A program made the position numbers and the translations under genes. From contig DASQVO010000412.1 in the NCBI GenBank assembly GCA_035640715.1, positions 1 to 17,640 on the forward strand: 17,640 bases of DNA, given 5' to 3'. Position 1 is the first letter of the stretch. Each line of letters begins with the position of its first letter. This stretch comes from DASQVO01 sp035640715. Its GTDB lineage: Bacteria; Actinomycetota; Actinomycetes; Streptosporangiales; Streptosporangiaceae. Positions 6,644 to 13,942 of the stretch are shown here, piece by piece. A model generated the notes under the pieces. The model was not told the origin of the DNA. It did no database searches and saw nothing but the letters and a program-made list of their open reading frames with translations.

Positions 6644-7457
6644 TGCGGATGCCTCCCTTCTCCGTGTCGTCGTCCAGCGTCCCGCCGGTGTAGTGGCGGA
6701 ACACGTCGTCCAGGGTTACGTCGTCGCCGAGCCCCGCCTTGAGGTCGGCCGGGCTGCCGGACGCGCGGATGTGCCCGCGGTGCATGAGCGCCAGCCGGTC
6801 GCAGTAGGTGTCCGCCTCGTCCATGTAGTGCGTCGTCATCAGCACCGTCATGTGATGCTCGTCACGGAGCTTGGTGATGTACTCCCACACGTCCGTGCGG
6901 GCGATCGGGTCCAGCCCCACGGTCGGCTCGTCCAGGACCAGCAGCCGGGGCGCGTTGACGAGCGCCTGGGCCAGTTCCAGGCGGCGGATCATGCCGCCGG
7001 AGTACGTGGACGCCTGACGCTGCGCTGCCTCTTCCAGCCCCATGGCCACGAGCGCGGCGTCGGCCCGCTCCGGGCGCTCCTTGCGCGGGACATCGAACAG
7101 CCGTGCGAACAGCAGGACGTTCTCCCGGCCGGTCAGCGTCCCGTCCGCGGACAGCAACTGCGGGACGTAGCCGATCATCCGGCGCACCAGCATCGGCTGG
7201 GACCTCGTGTCCACGCCGAACACCAGGACGCGGCCCGAGACCGGCTTCAGCAGCGTGACCAGCATCCGGATCGTCGTCGTCTTGCCGGCCCCGTTCGGGC
7301 CGAGCAGGCCGAACGTCTCGCCCGGCTGGATCCGCAGATTCAGGTGATCAACCGCGGTATGGCTGCCGAACGCATACGTGAGCTCCTCGCACGCCACCGC
7401 CGCCACCTCGCCGGGGGGAGCGGCGGCCGGGTCGCCACCTGACGCCAGAACTGTCAC
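6603..7457 (-). CDS. ABC transporter ATP-binding protein (DrrA-like)
   Basis: ATP-hydrolysing subunit that should pair with the ABC-2 permease encoded next. In 284 residues it has Walker A GPNGAGKTT (53-61), the Q-loop YVPQ (97-100), the signature YSGGMIRRLELAQAL (152-166), Walker B LLVLDEP (172-178), the D-loop GLDP (181-184) and the switch His210 in MTTHYMDEAD. The C-terminal part VTLDDVFRHYTGG is typical of DrrA-type daunorubicin-resistance ATPases. I chose the GTG at 7457: it overlaps the MarR stop as GTGA, has GGGGAGG just upstream, and removes a 57-codon low-complexity extension that lies over the MarR gene in another frame. Its last 41 nt overlap the permease start. Confidence 0.94.
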   Translation of the reverse strand: MTVLASGGDPAAAPPGEVAAVACEELTYAFGSHTAVDHLNLRIQPGETFGLLGPNGAGKTTTIRMLVTLLKPVSGRVLVFGVDTRSQPMLVRRMIGYVPQLLSADGTLTGRENVLLFARLFDVPRKERPERADAALVAMGLEEAAQRQASTYSGGMIRRLELAQALVNAPRLLVLDEPTVGLDPIARTDVWEYITKLRDEHHMTVLMTTHYMDEADTYCDRLALMHRGHIRASGSPADLKAGLGDDVTLDDVFRHYTGGTLDDDTEKGGIRNVRRSRSTARRLG

Positions 7458-8005
7458 AGTGCCTCCCCGGGGCGAATATCCGCTTGCGATGCCGGTTGGA
7501 AGCTCGCTGTTTCGAGCCGCTCGGCGAGGCGCACAAGCGCGGGAATGGCCGCGCCGAGAGCCGCCTGGTCGCGGGCGGGAAGCTCGGACAGGGCGCGCGC
7601 CGTCAGCTCGGCGCGCAGGTCGCGCCACTGCGCGAGGCGCTGCCTGGCCCGGCCCGTCGCGCTCAGCCCTACCGTCCGGGCATCGGCACTGGAACGTCCC
7701 CGGCTGATCAGTCCCTGCGACGCGAGGTCCCCGACCATCGTGCTCACCGTGTTCGGCGCCAGCCGCAGCTCGCGTGCGGCCTCGGCGACGCTGATGCCGG
7801 GCCGCGACGCTGCCAGCCGCAGCAGCTCGGACTTCGCGGGAGGCAGCGGCTCCGTCGGTGACGCGTGCCGCACGGCGCGGCGCGTCGTCCGGCGCACCGC
7901 GCTGATCGCCGCCTGCAGGTCGGCCGCGAAGGCCTGCGGCACAGGCGGGTCCGCCGTCGCGGCCGGCCCGGAGTGCGTGGCGCCGCCCTCAGATACATCT
8001 TTCAC
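7454..8005 (-). CDS. MarR-family transcriptional regulator of the ABC exporter operon
   Basis: A 183-residue winged-helix regulator. The DNA-binding part spans about 56-118: PAKSELLRLAASRPGISVAE, recognition helix LAPNTVSTMVGDLASQGLI (82-100), wing RGRSSADARTVGLSATG (102-118). C-terminal helices (120-168) would complete the dimer. It is the first gene of a three-gene operon and its TGA overlaps the ATPase GTG, so it most likely represses the exporter until a ligand binds. The start is GTG at 8005. A TATAGT sits 7 nt upstream on the minus strand, which would make the message leaderless; no good ribosome site is seen. No clear palindrome was found in the short upstream gap. Confidence 0.9.
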   Translation of the reverse strand: MKDVSEGGATHSGPAATADPPVPQAFAADLQAAISAVRRTTRRAVRHASPTEPLPPAKSELLRLAASRPGISVAEAARELRLAPNTVSTMVGDLASQGLISRGRSSADARTVGLSATGRARQRLAQWRDLRAELTARALSELPARDQAALGAAIPALVRLAERLETASFQPASQADIRPGEAL

Positions 8006-8012
8006 AGAGCTA

Positions 8013-8018
8013 ACTATA
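8013..8018 (-). promoter_or_regulatory. Candidate -10 box for the MarR-ABC operon
   Basis: TATAGT on the minus strand lies 7 nt before the GTG start of the regulator gene, placing a transcription start at or next to the first base of the start codon. Leaderless messages are common in actinobacteria. No convincing -35 sequence is seen at 16-18 nt, so this stays tentative. Confidence 0.35.
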
Positions 8019-8079
8019 TCGCGGAGCAGCGCAGGTGATCAGGGAGTCAGGAGCACGCGGCCCGCGGTGAAAAGGGGAA

Positions 8080-8421
8080 TCAGTCGCGGAGAAACTGGCG
8101 GTAGATGCCCATCGCGTAGGCGGGGAACGCTGACCAGTCTTCCCCGTTCCTCGACAGCGTGATGGCTGCTGTCGCATTGGCCAGCGGGTCGCGCAGTTCC
8201 CTCAATGGGTGGCCGTCGTATGCCCATGCTGGGGGCAGCCAGAGTCCTACGCGGCCGTCGTGGGCGGCGAGGGCGTCGGCGTACCCGCCGGATTCCCCGA
8301 GAGCGACCGCGGCGGCAAGCTGCGCACGAGCAGGGTTCCCCCCGGCGCGAATCCACAGCGCGGCGAGCTCGGGACGGGTGAACGGCAGGCGGCGTGGTCG
8401 CCTACGGCGCCGGAATCTCAT
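8080..8421 (-). CDS. Small lysozyme/transglycosylase-like protein
   Basis: A 113-residue protein that looks like a miniature of the lysozyme-like fold found in actinobacterial and phage cell-wall hydrolases. After an Arg-rich start (RFRRRRRPRR) comes FTRPELAALWIRAGG, then VALGESGGYADA with Glu43 at the position of the catalytic glutamate (usual AxAESGG), then RVGLWLPPAW in place of the usual GLWQIN, and LRDPLANATAAITLSRNGED and WSAFPAYAMG, which match the DPxxNAxAAxxLxxxGxxWxxW pattern. There is no signal peptide or membrane segment, and the second half is compressed. The ATG at 8421 has GAGAGGA 3 nt upstream and lies inside the last 20 nt of the preceding small gene, so the two form an operon. 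Activity is unproven; a phage-derived origin is possible. Confidence 0.7.
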   Translation of the reverse strand: MRFRRRRRPRRLPFTRPELAALWIRAGGNPARAQLAAAVALGESGGYADALAAHDGRVGLWLPPAWAYDGHPLRELRDPLANATAAITLSRNGEDWSAFPAYAMGIYRQFLRD

Positions 8422-8611
8422 CGGTCCTCTCTTCGGCTGTCGGATGGATGATGGTCGGCGGGTCGGCTAGCCGGGCTTCCATAGCGGCATGGCGGGCGGT
8501 GTCTCCGGAACGGTCGAGCCCGCGGCCGATGACGTCGGAGAGGGGCAGGCCGCTGGCCTTCCACACCGCGAAACGGTCATCGGGTAGGTTAGCGGTCGTT
8601 TGGTGCACCAT
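8402..8611 (-). CDS. Small ribbon-helix-helix-like protein
   Basis: A 69-residue hypothetical protein. The part DDRFAVWKASGLPLSDVIGR (11-30), followed by GLDR, resembles the short strand, helix and turn of ribbon-helix-helix (CopG/Arc-type) DNA-binding proteins, but the match is by pattern only. The tail is acidic and Pro-rich (PPTIIHPTAEERTDEIP). The frame extends to a GTG at 8656, but the ATG at 8611 is preferred because TATGAT lies 6 nt upstream, fitting a leaderless start. Its end overlaps the lysozyme-like gene by 20 nt. It might autoregulate this two-gene operon. Confidence 0.6.
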   Translation of the reverse strand: MVHQTTANLPDDRFAVWKASGLPLSDVIGRGLDRSGDTARHAAMEARLADPPTIIHPTAEERTDEIPAP

Positions 8612-8682
8612 GCACGCATCATATAGCTTTATGACTCTTACCAGGAGAAACGACACATCTAGCCGCCAGCTCGCGGCAGCCC

Positions 8683-8709
8683 GCCATTGTCACGGGGCGT
8701 GACAATGGC
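8683..8709. promoter_or_regulatory. 12-bp perfect inverted repeat (operator or terminator)
   Basis: GCCATTGTCACG, a 3-nt centre GGG, then CGTGACAATGGC. It lies 139 nt past the stop of the glutamine-synthetase-like gene and 72 nt upstream of the small ribbon-helix-helix gene, both on the minus strand. It could end the ligase transcript or serve as a dimer-binding operator for the small operon. There is no T-run, and the mixed AT/GC arms look more like an operator than a terminator. The rest of 8612-8847 holds no gene I can support. Confidence 0.55.
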
Positions 8710-8847
8710 TTCAATGAAGATCAGGGATGAGCCCCGGGCAAGAGTGGGGCAATCAAATAGCCGAATACGGCCAACGCCAGCCAACGCAGTTTGTCCAGGC
8801 AGGATAGGGAGTCTAGGGTTCTGGCCGGGGTGGCGGCGTGTGCGTTA

Positions 8848-10263
8848 CTAGAACTTCGTGAAGTGGTGGAAGCACTCGTAGGCAGCGTCGTGTGCGGCGA
8901 AATCCGCCGCCTCGGACCGCTTGACCGCGAGGTAGGCGCTGCGCCGCAGCGGGCCGAGGGCCTCCATCAGGAGTTCGTCCGCCTCCAGCGCGTCCAGGGC
9001 CGCGTCCAGGGAGTCGGGTAGGCGGTGGGCGCCATGCTGCTCTCGTTCGGCATCGGAAAGAGTCGACGGGTCCACGTTCACGGCCTCGCCGGGGTCGATC
9101 TTGCCGCGAATCCCGTCCAGGCCGGCCTGGATGAACGCGCCGAGTGCCAGGTACGGGTTGGCGCTGGAGTCCGACGGCTTCAGCTCCAGGTTCACCGAGC
9201 TGGCCGGGTCGCCGCGCAGCACCGAGCAGATCCGTACCGCCGCCTCCCTGTTGTCCATCCCGTAGACGGTGTAGGCGCTGCTCCACATCTGCGGGGCGAG
9301 GCGCCGGTAGCTGTTGACGCTGCCGCAGGTCAGCGCGATGAGCCCGGGCAGGTGGGCGAGCAGGCCGCCGATGAAGTGGTAGCCCGTCTCGGACAGCCCG
9401 TACCGGTCGCTGGGGTCAGCGAAGACGTTCCGGCTGCCCGGGGTGCCGTCCGGGTTGAGCTCGAACAGCGAGCCGTGCAGGTGCGTGCCGTTCCCCGCCT
9501 GGCCGGCGACGGGCTTGGGGGCGAGGCTGGCCCACAGGCCGCGCCGGAACGCCACGCCGCGTACGGTCTCGCGGTACAGGACGTGATTGTCGGCCGCGCG
9601 CAGTGCCGGGGCATGCCGTATCGACACTTCCTGCTGGCCGTGGCCCAGCTCGGGGTAGTAGTGCTCGACCCACAGCCGCTGCGCCTCAAGGGCCTGCACC
9701 AGGTCCATGATGTAGTCGTGGGCCAGGTGAAAGCCGGTCGATGAGTAGCACAGGCTGTCGTCGGCGGGCACCAGCCGGTCCGGGCCGCCCGCCGGGTCCG
9801 CCTCCCGCCGGCCCAGCGTGAACTCGGGCTCGAACGCCGCGCGCATGGCGTAGCCCTCCGCCGCCAGGTCGGCGATGGCCTGCTTCAGGAAGGTCCGTGC
9901 GCACGCCTCCCACGGCTTGCCGTCCGGCCGGACGAGGTCCGCGACCATCGCAGCGGCGCCCGGCGCGTAGGGCAGTGTGACGAACGTCTCGGGATCGGGC
10001 ACGATGCGGACCTCGCCGACCGGGCCCATGCCCGCGACGGGCTGAAGGTGGTCGAGCATGGACATGGCCATCATCGCGACCGTGTGCCCGATGCCGCTGG
10101 CCATCCGGGCCTCCAGGCCCGACAGGTGCGTCGCCTTACCGCGGATGATGCCCCCGTGGTCGGCGTAGAGGAACCGCACCAGCGAGATGTGCTCGGCGGC
10201 GGCACGATCTACGACGGCGTCGATGGCCGGGCGGCGGGTTTCAGCCGCGGCTTCGTCACTCAT
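8848..10263 (-). CDS. Glutamine synthetase family protein (glutamate-amine ligase-like)
   Basis: Family members join glutamate to ammonia or an amine using ATP through gamma-glutamyl phosphate. The 471-residue protein has the N-terminal beta-grasp region (about 20-110, YADHGG with Asp35) and the catalytic domain: FEPEF (144-148), YYPELGHGQQEVSIRHAPAL (202-221), GNGTHLHGS with His261, NSYRRLAP with Arg320/321, DNREAAVRI (337-345) and LELKPSDSSANPYLALG (359-375). In true GlnA the flap reads GYEAP and its Glu closes the ammonia site; here the same place reads LAPQMWSS. The usual EVR of GlnA is ELK. The adenylylation loop is not recognisable. These changes suggest an amine or other substrate rather than ammonia, as for actinobacterial GlnA3/GlnA4-type enzymes; this is inference. 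The ATG at 10263 has no strong ribosome site. It follows glpX on the same strand after 103 nt. Confidence 0.9.
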   Translation of the reverse strand: MSDEAAAETRRPAIDAVVDRAAAEHISLVRFLYADHGGIIRGKATHLSGLEARMASGIGHTVAMMAMSMLDHLQPVAGMGPVGEVRIVPDPETFVTLPYAPGAAAMVADLVRPDGKPWEACARTFLKQAIADLAAEGYAMRAAFEPEFTLGRREADPAGGPDRLVPADDSLCYSSTGFHLAHDYIMDLVQALEAQRLWVEHYYPELGHGQQEVSIRHAPALRAADNHVLYRETVRGVAFRRGLWASLAPKPVAGQAGNGTHLHGSLFELNPDGTPGSRNVFADPSDRYGLSETGYHFIGGLLAHLPGLIALTCGSVNSYRRLAPQMWSSAYTVYGMDNREAAVRICSVLRGDPASSVNLELKPSDSSANPYLALGAFIQAGLDGIRGKIDPGEAVNVDPSTLSDAEREQHGAHRLPDSLDAALDALEADELLMEALGPLRRSAYLAVKRSEAADFAAHDAAYECFHHFTKF

Positions 10264-10366
10264 GGATTACCGGTAGCACGACGGCCCCGGGCTCGTACAG
10301 GGCTTGCCGGATTCCGGCACGGGCTGCCGGGCATCCCGCCTAGCCGGAGCCGCTTAGCGAAGCCGC

Positions 10367-11434
10367 TCAGCCGAAGTCGACGGCGCTGTAGGCGCGCAGC
10401 TTCCACAGCTGGTGCTCGCTCTTGATGCTGCGGATCGTCCCCGAGCGGGAGCGCATGACGAGCGAGTGGGTGGTCGCGTCGCCCTTGCGGTACCGGACGC
10501 CTTCCATCAGCTCCCCGTCCGTGATGCCGGTGGCCGCGAAGAACACGTCGTCGGAGGAGACGAGATCGTCGGTGCTGAGCACCCGGTTGAGGTCGTGCCC
10601 GGCGTCAAGGGCACGGCGCCGCTCGGCGTCGTCGCGCGGCGCCAGCTTGCCCTGGATCGTGCCGCCCAGGCACTTGAGCGCGCACGCGGCGATGATCCCC
10701 TCGGGCGTGCCGCCGATGCCGAGCATCAAGTCGATCCCGGTACCCTCCCGCGCCGCCATGATCGCCCCGGCGACGTCGCCGTCGGTGATCAGCTTGATCC
10801 GGGCTCCGGCGGCACGGACCTGCGAGATGAGCTCCGCGTGCCGTGGCCGGTCCAGGATGACGACCGTCACGTCTTGCGGCGAGCAAGCCTTCGCCCGCGC
10901 CACGGCGGCGATGTTGGCCGCGGGCGGCGCGTCGACATCCACCATTCCGGCCGCCTCAGGGCCGGTGGCCAGCTTGTCCATGTAGAAAACCGCCGACGGG
11001 TCATACATCGAGCCCTTGGCGGCCACCGCGAGCACCGAGACCGCGTTCGGCATGCCGTTGGCGCACAGCCGGGTGCCGTCGATCGGATCGACGGCCACGT
11101 CGCAGGCCGGGCCGGTGCCGTCCCCCACCTGCTCCCCGTTGTAGAGCATGGGCGCCTTGTCCTTCTCGCCTTCCCCGATGACGACGACGCCCTGCATCGA
11201 CACCGAGTTGATCAGCATCCGCATGGCGTTGACCGCGGCGCCGTCCGCGCCGTTCTTGTCCCCGCGTCCCACCCAGCGGGCCGCCGCCATCGAGGCCGCC
11301 TCGGTGACCCTCGCCAGCTCCAGCGCCAGGTTCCGGTCGGGCGCGTGCTTGCCCGGTTCCGGCACCGGGGCCTGGCTGCCGGGGCCGGGCTGGTCCGGCA
11401 TGCCCCGGGTGTTCACGGCGTTGTCGGTTGACAT
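10367..11434 (-). CDS. glpX: Fructose-1,6-bisphosphatase, class II
   Basis: Hydrolyses fructose 1,6-bisphosphate to fructose 6-phosphate in gluconeogenesis, in the cytoplasm; actinobacteria usually rely on this class. The 355-residue protein shows ALELARVTEAASMAAARWVG, the metal-site motifs VVIGEGEKDKAPML and VAVDPIDGTRLCANG, then LITDGDVAGAI and LGIGGTPEGIIAACALKCLG, all class II hallmarks. The frame opens 61 codons earlier, but the ATG at 11434 has GAAGGGA about 8 nt upstream and gives a normal family N-terminus after a short Pro/Gly-rich lead. In Streptomyces this gene lies near fumarase, xseAB and ispH, as here. A secreted hydrolase gene is divergent on the xseB side. Confidence 0.97.
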   Translation of the reverse strand: MSTDNAVNTRGMPDQPGPGSQAPVPEPGKHAPDRNLALELARVTEAASMAAARWVGRGDKNGADGAAVNAMRMLINSVSMQGVVVIGEGEKDKAPMLYNGEQVGDGTGPACDVAVDPIDGTRLCANGMPNAVSVLAVAAKGSMYDPSAVFYMDKLATGPEAAGMVDVDAPPAANIAAVARAKACSPQDVTVVILDRPRHAELISQVRAAGARIKLITDGDVAGAIMAAREGTGIDLMLGIGGTPEGIIAACALKCLGGTIQGKLAPRDDAERRRALDAGHDLNRVLSTDDLVSSDDVFFAATGITDGELMEGVRYRKGDATTHSLVMRSRSGTIRSIKSEHQLWKLRAYSAVDFG

Positions 11435-11886
11435 CACGACCGTCCCTTCTGTCCAGCGCGGGATGCTCGTCCCGCGGCGGCACGAGCATCTTCCATGATC
11501 GGCGATGAGCTGTGATGCTATGCAGCTACCCGCCGACGTAGCCTGGTCACCCGGAGCGGCGGACCGCGCTCCTCGCATTGCCCCAGCAGCCATGAACGCT
11601 GTGTCCCAGTAAGCCATTGGCAGCGGCGGACATCTACTAGCGAGCCGAGCGGGCTGGTCACCGGAAGATCGGTGGATGACCTGGCCGCCTCGCTTCGCGT
11701 GCGGTCCCGCTGACGGGCCGTGTGGTGAGCTGGGTAACTTTTTGGGTCTATCTGACAGATCGTGCGGCCTGCGGTGCCGTTGCCCGGTTGAATCAGGGGG
11801 ATACCCGGGCGCGCGGGAACCGGGCCGGGCCGGCCCGATGACTGCCGCTCATGCACACGTACTCCTCTTCCTTCCCTGGGAACCTG
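11435..11886. other. Divergent intergenic region between glpX and the secreted hydrolase
   Basis: About 450 nt with no gene I can support; the reading frames here are either extensions of glpX or shadows. It must hold promoters for both genes. Visible points are a short palindrome ATCTGACAGAT (11750-11760), a T5 run near 11739-11743, and a GC palindrome CGGGCCGGCCCG (11826-11837), none of them decisive. In related genomes a DUF4245-type gene often lies near glpX; I see no trace of one here. Confidence 0.5.
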
Positions 11887-13533
11887 ATGAGGTCCAGAAT
11901 CCGCCGGATGCTGGCTGCGGCCGCGACCGCCGCGGCGTCCGCCGTCATGCTCGTCACTCTGTCGGCCGCGCCCGGGCACGCCGACCCGGCGGTCGCGTCG
12001 GCGGCCGCCCTGACCGGTTACAGCTCCACTCCAGTCTCCTACAAGGTGAAGCTGAAGTGGGCAAGCTGCGGGGCGACGGCGCCCGCGCCGTTCCAGTGCG
12101 CCACCGCGCCGGCGCCGCTGGACTACCGCCACCCGGCGGGCCAGCGGATTCAGCTCGCCCTGATACGGCTGCCCGCCGCCAACCCGAAGCAGCGGATCGG
12201 GTCGCTGTTCATCAACTTCGGCGGCCCGGGCGGGTCCGGCGTGTCACTGCTGCCCCAGCGTGCGACCACGGTCTTCAGTGCCGCGATACGGAACCACTTC
12301 GACCTGGTCTCCTGGGACACCCGGGCCGTCGGCCGCTCCACCGCGGTCCGCTGCTTCCCGAGCCAGGCGGCCAGCAACGCGTACTTCGCATCGGTCCCGT
12401 ACTTCCCTTATCCGCAGTCGCAGGACAGGAGCTTCTGGACGCTCAGCGCACAGCTCGGCCGGGACTGCGAACAGCGCGCCGGGACGCTCCTGCCCCACAT
12501 GTCCAGCCAGGACACCGCACGCGACCTCGACCTGCTGCGGCAGGACGTGGGCGACGCGAAGCTCAACTACATGGGCTTCTCTTACGGGACGGTGATCGGC
12601 GCCATCTACGCGAACCTGTTCCCCCGCAACATCCGCGCCATGGTCCTGGACGGCACGCTCGATTTCGTCGCCAACGCGACCGGGAACAGGCCGGGAGATG
12701 CGCGGAAATACCCCGTGGACGTTCGCGGCGGGGTCGACGTGGCCGGGCAGGATGTGCTGAACCGGTTCTTCAGCCTGTGCGCGGCGGCTGCAGGCAAATG
12801 CGCGTTCTCGTCCGGCGGGAACCTGCCGGGGAAGTGGGCGGCCCTGCTGGCGCGGTCGAAGACCAAGCCGATCACGGTCAACGGGGGAACGTACTTCTAC
12901 TCGACCATCGTGGCCATCACCTACTACAACCTGTACAAGCCGATGACGGCGTGGCCCGCGCTCGGCACCCTGCTCCAGCAGCTTTACCAGGCGAGCTCGG
13001 GACAGCCAGCCGCGATGACACCCGCGGTGTCACGGCAGATGGCACAGGCCAGGGCCACGGCCCAGCAGGAGTACCTGGACAACGCCCAGGAGGCGTACTA
13101 CGCCATCCAGTGTGCGGACATCGAGGCGCCAACCGCCGAGAGCGTGTACGACAACCTGGCCAACATAGAGAACCAGAAGGTGCCCGGGTTCGGGCGGTTC
13201 GTCACCTACGACATGGCGGCCTGCGGTACCTGGCCCGCCCTGCACACCGACGCCTACGACGGACCGTGGAACCGGTCCCTCGCCACGATCCTCGTGATCA
13301 ACTCCCGGCACGATCCGGCCACGCCGTACCAGGGCGCCGTCGCGGGCACCCGCGAACTCGGCAACGCCCGGCTGCTCACCGTCAACGGCGACGGGCATAC
13401 CAGTGAGTATTCCGAGCCCAGCGCCTGCCGGGATACGGCCAAGCAGGCCTACCTGATCTCGCTCAAGCTGCCGGCCAGGGGCACGGTCTGTCCCGTTGAT
13501 CAGCTGCCGTGGGGCGTTCGGGCCAGCTCGTAA
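11887..13533 (+). CDS. Secreted alpha/beta hydrolase, TAP-like (tripeptidyl aminopeptidase family)
   Basis: Likely an exported peptidase or esterase related to Streptomyces tripeptidyl aminopeptidases. The 548-residue protein starts with an Arg-rich n-region and hydrophobic stretch (RSRIRRMLAAAATAAASAVM), with probable cleavage after GHA at 32, so it is secreted. The alpha/beta-hydrolase core shows the oxyanion loop NFGGPGGSG (110-118), nucleophile Ser232 in MGFSYGT, acid Asp476 in NSRHDPATP and His504 in NGDGHTSE. The TAP-like C-terminal domain covers about 420-540. Ten cysteines after the signal (61, 71, 156, 194, 298, 305, 409, 446, 514, 535) suggest disulfides. The frame opens at 11851, but ATG 11887 has GGGAA 5 nt upstream and gives a cleaner signal peptide. 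No lipobox is present. Confidence 0.92.
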   Translation: MRSRIRRMLAAAATAAASAVMLVTLSAAPGHADPAVASAAALTGYSSTPVSYKVKLKWASCGATAPAPFQCATAPAPLDYRHPAGQRIQLALIRLPAANPKQRIGSLFINFGGPGGSGVSLLPQRATTVFSAAIRNHFDLVSWDTRAVGRSTAVRCFPSQAASNAYFASVPYFPYPQSQDRSFWTLSAQLGRDCEQRAGTLLPHMSSQDTARDLDLLRQDVGDAKLNYMGFSYGTVIGAIYANLFPRNIRAMVLDGTLDFVANATGNRPGDARKYPVDVRGGVDVAGQDVLNRFFSLCAAAAGKCAFSSGGNLPGKWAALLARSKTKPITVNGGTYFYSTIVAITYYNLYKPMTAWPALGTLLQQLYQASSGQPAAMTPAVSRQMAQARATAQQEYLDNAQEAYYAIQCADIEAPTAESVYDNLANIENQKVPGFGRFVTYDMAACGTWPALHTDAYDGPWNRSLATILVINSRHDPATPYQGAVAGTRELGNARLLTVNGDGHTSEYSEPSACRDTAKQAYLISLKLPARGTVCPVDQLPWGVRASS

Positions 13534-13545
13534 CCTCGTCGCGGC

Positions 13546-13572
13546 GAGGGCGCGGTGACCGCCCGCGCCCTC
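13546..13572. terminator. Bidirectional hairpin between hydrolase and xseB
   Basis: GAGGGCGCGG (13546-13555), a 7-nt loop, then CCGCGCCCTC (13563-13572) is a perfect 10-bp GC stem. It lies 12 nt after the hydrolase stop and reaches the xseB stop codon, so it fits a shared terminator for the convergent genes. No T-run follows on either strand, as is common in actinobacteria. Confidence 0.65.
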
Positions 13573-13933
13573 AGAACGGAGCGTCCGGGTCGTGCTCGCC
13601 GGACCGCTCGGCCATCGCTGCGGAGAGCCGGGCCCGGGCGCCCTCCAGCAGTTCTTCGCAGACCGCGGCGAGCCGCTCGCCGCGTTCCCACAATCCCAGT
13701 GATTGCTCCAGGGTCAGCCCGCCAGCCTCGAGCCGCTTCACCACGGAGGCCAGCTCGTCCCTGGCCTGCTCGTAGGAGAGCGCCTCTGCCAGCTCGCCAG
13801 TATCGTCCAGCCGCTCGCCGGGGCCGCCGGGGCGTTCCCCCTGGGCGTCAGCCCGCGCGCCGGACGCGGCAGGCCCGTTGCCGGGCGCGGCAGATGCCTT
13901 ACCGCCAACCGTCCCGCTGTCGCCGTCTGTCAC
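13571..13933 (-). CDS. xseB: Exodeoxyribonuclease VII small subunit
   Basis: Small subunit of exonuclease VII, which degrades single-stranded DNA from both ends; several XseB bind each XseA. The family domain is residues 52-108: LSYEQARDELASVVKRLEAG then GLTLEQSLGLWERGERLAAV, forming the usual two-helix hairpin. Before it is about 50 residues of Gly/Ala/Asp/Pro-rich sequence without predicted structure, making the protein 120 residues against a usual 70-90. The start is GTG at 13933, 9 nt after the xseA stop, with only AAGG close upstream. No other good start lies between there and the domain. It is co-transcribed with xseA. Confidence 0.94.
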   Translation of the reverse strand: MTDGDSGTVGGKASAAPGNGPAASGARADAQGERPGGPGERLDDTGELAEALSYEQARDELASVVKRLEAGGLTLEQSLGLWERGERLAAVCEELLEGARARLSAAMAERSGEHDPDAPF

Positions 13934-13942
13934 GCCCTTAAC

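Noticed and set aside
6450..7442. 330-codon + strand frame over the ABC genes
   Set aside because: Antisense to two overlapping genes with all ABC motifs; His/Arg/Val/Gln-rich shadow.
7458..7628. 57-residue N-terminal extension of the ABC ATPase
   Set aside because: It lies over the MarR gene, is Arg/Pro/Ala-rich, and the GTG at 7457 has a strong ribosome site.
10412..11431. 339-codon + strand frame over glpX
   Set aside because: Exact antisense of glpX, of shadow-type composition.
11676..13406. 576-codon + strand frame over the secreted hydrolase
   Set aside because: It is another frame of the hydrolase gene, whose own frame has a signal peptide and a full Ser-Asp-His triad.
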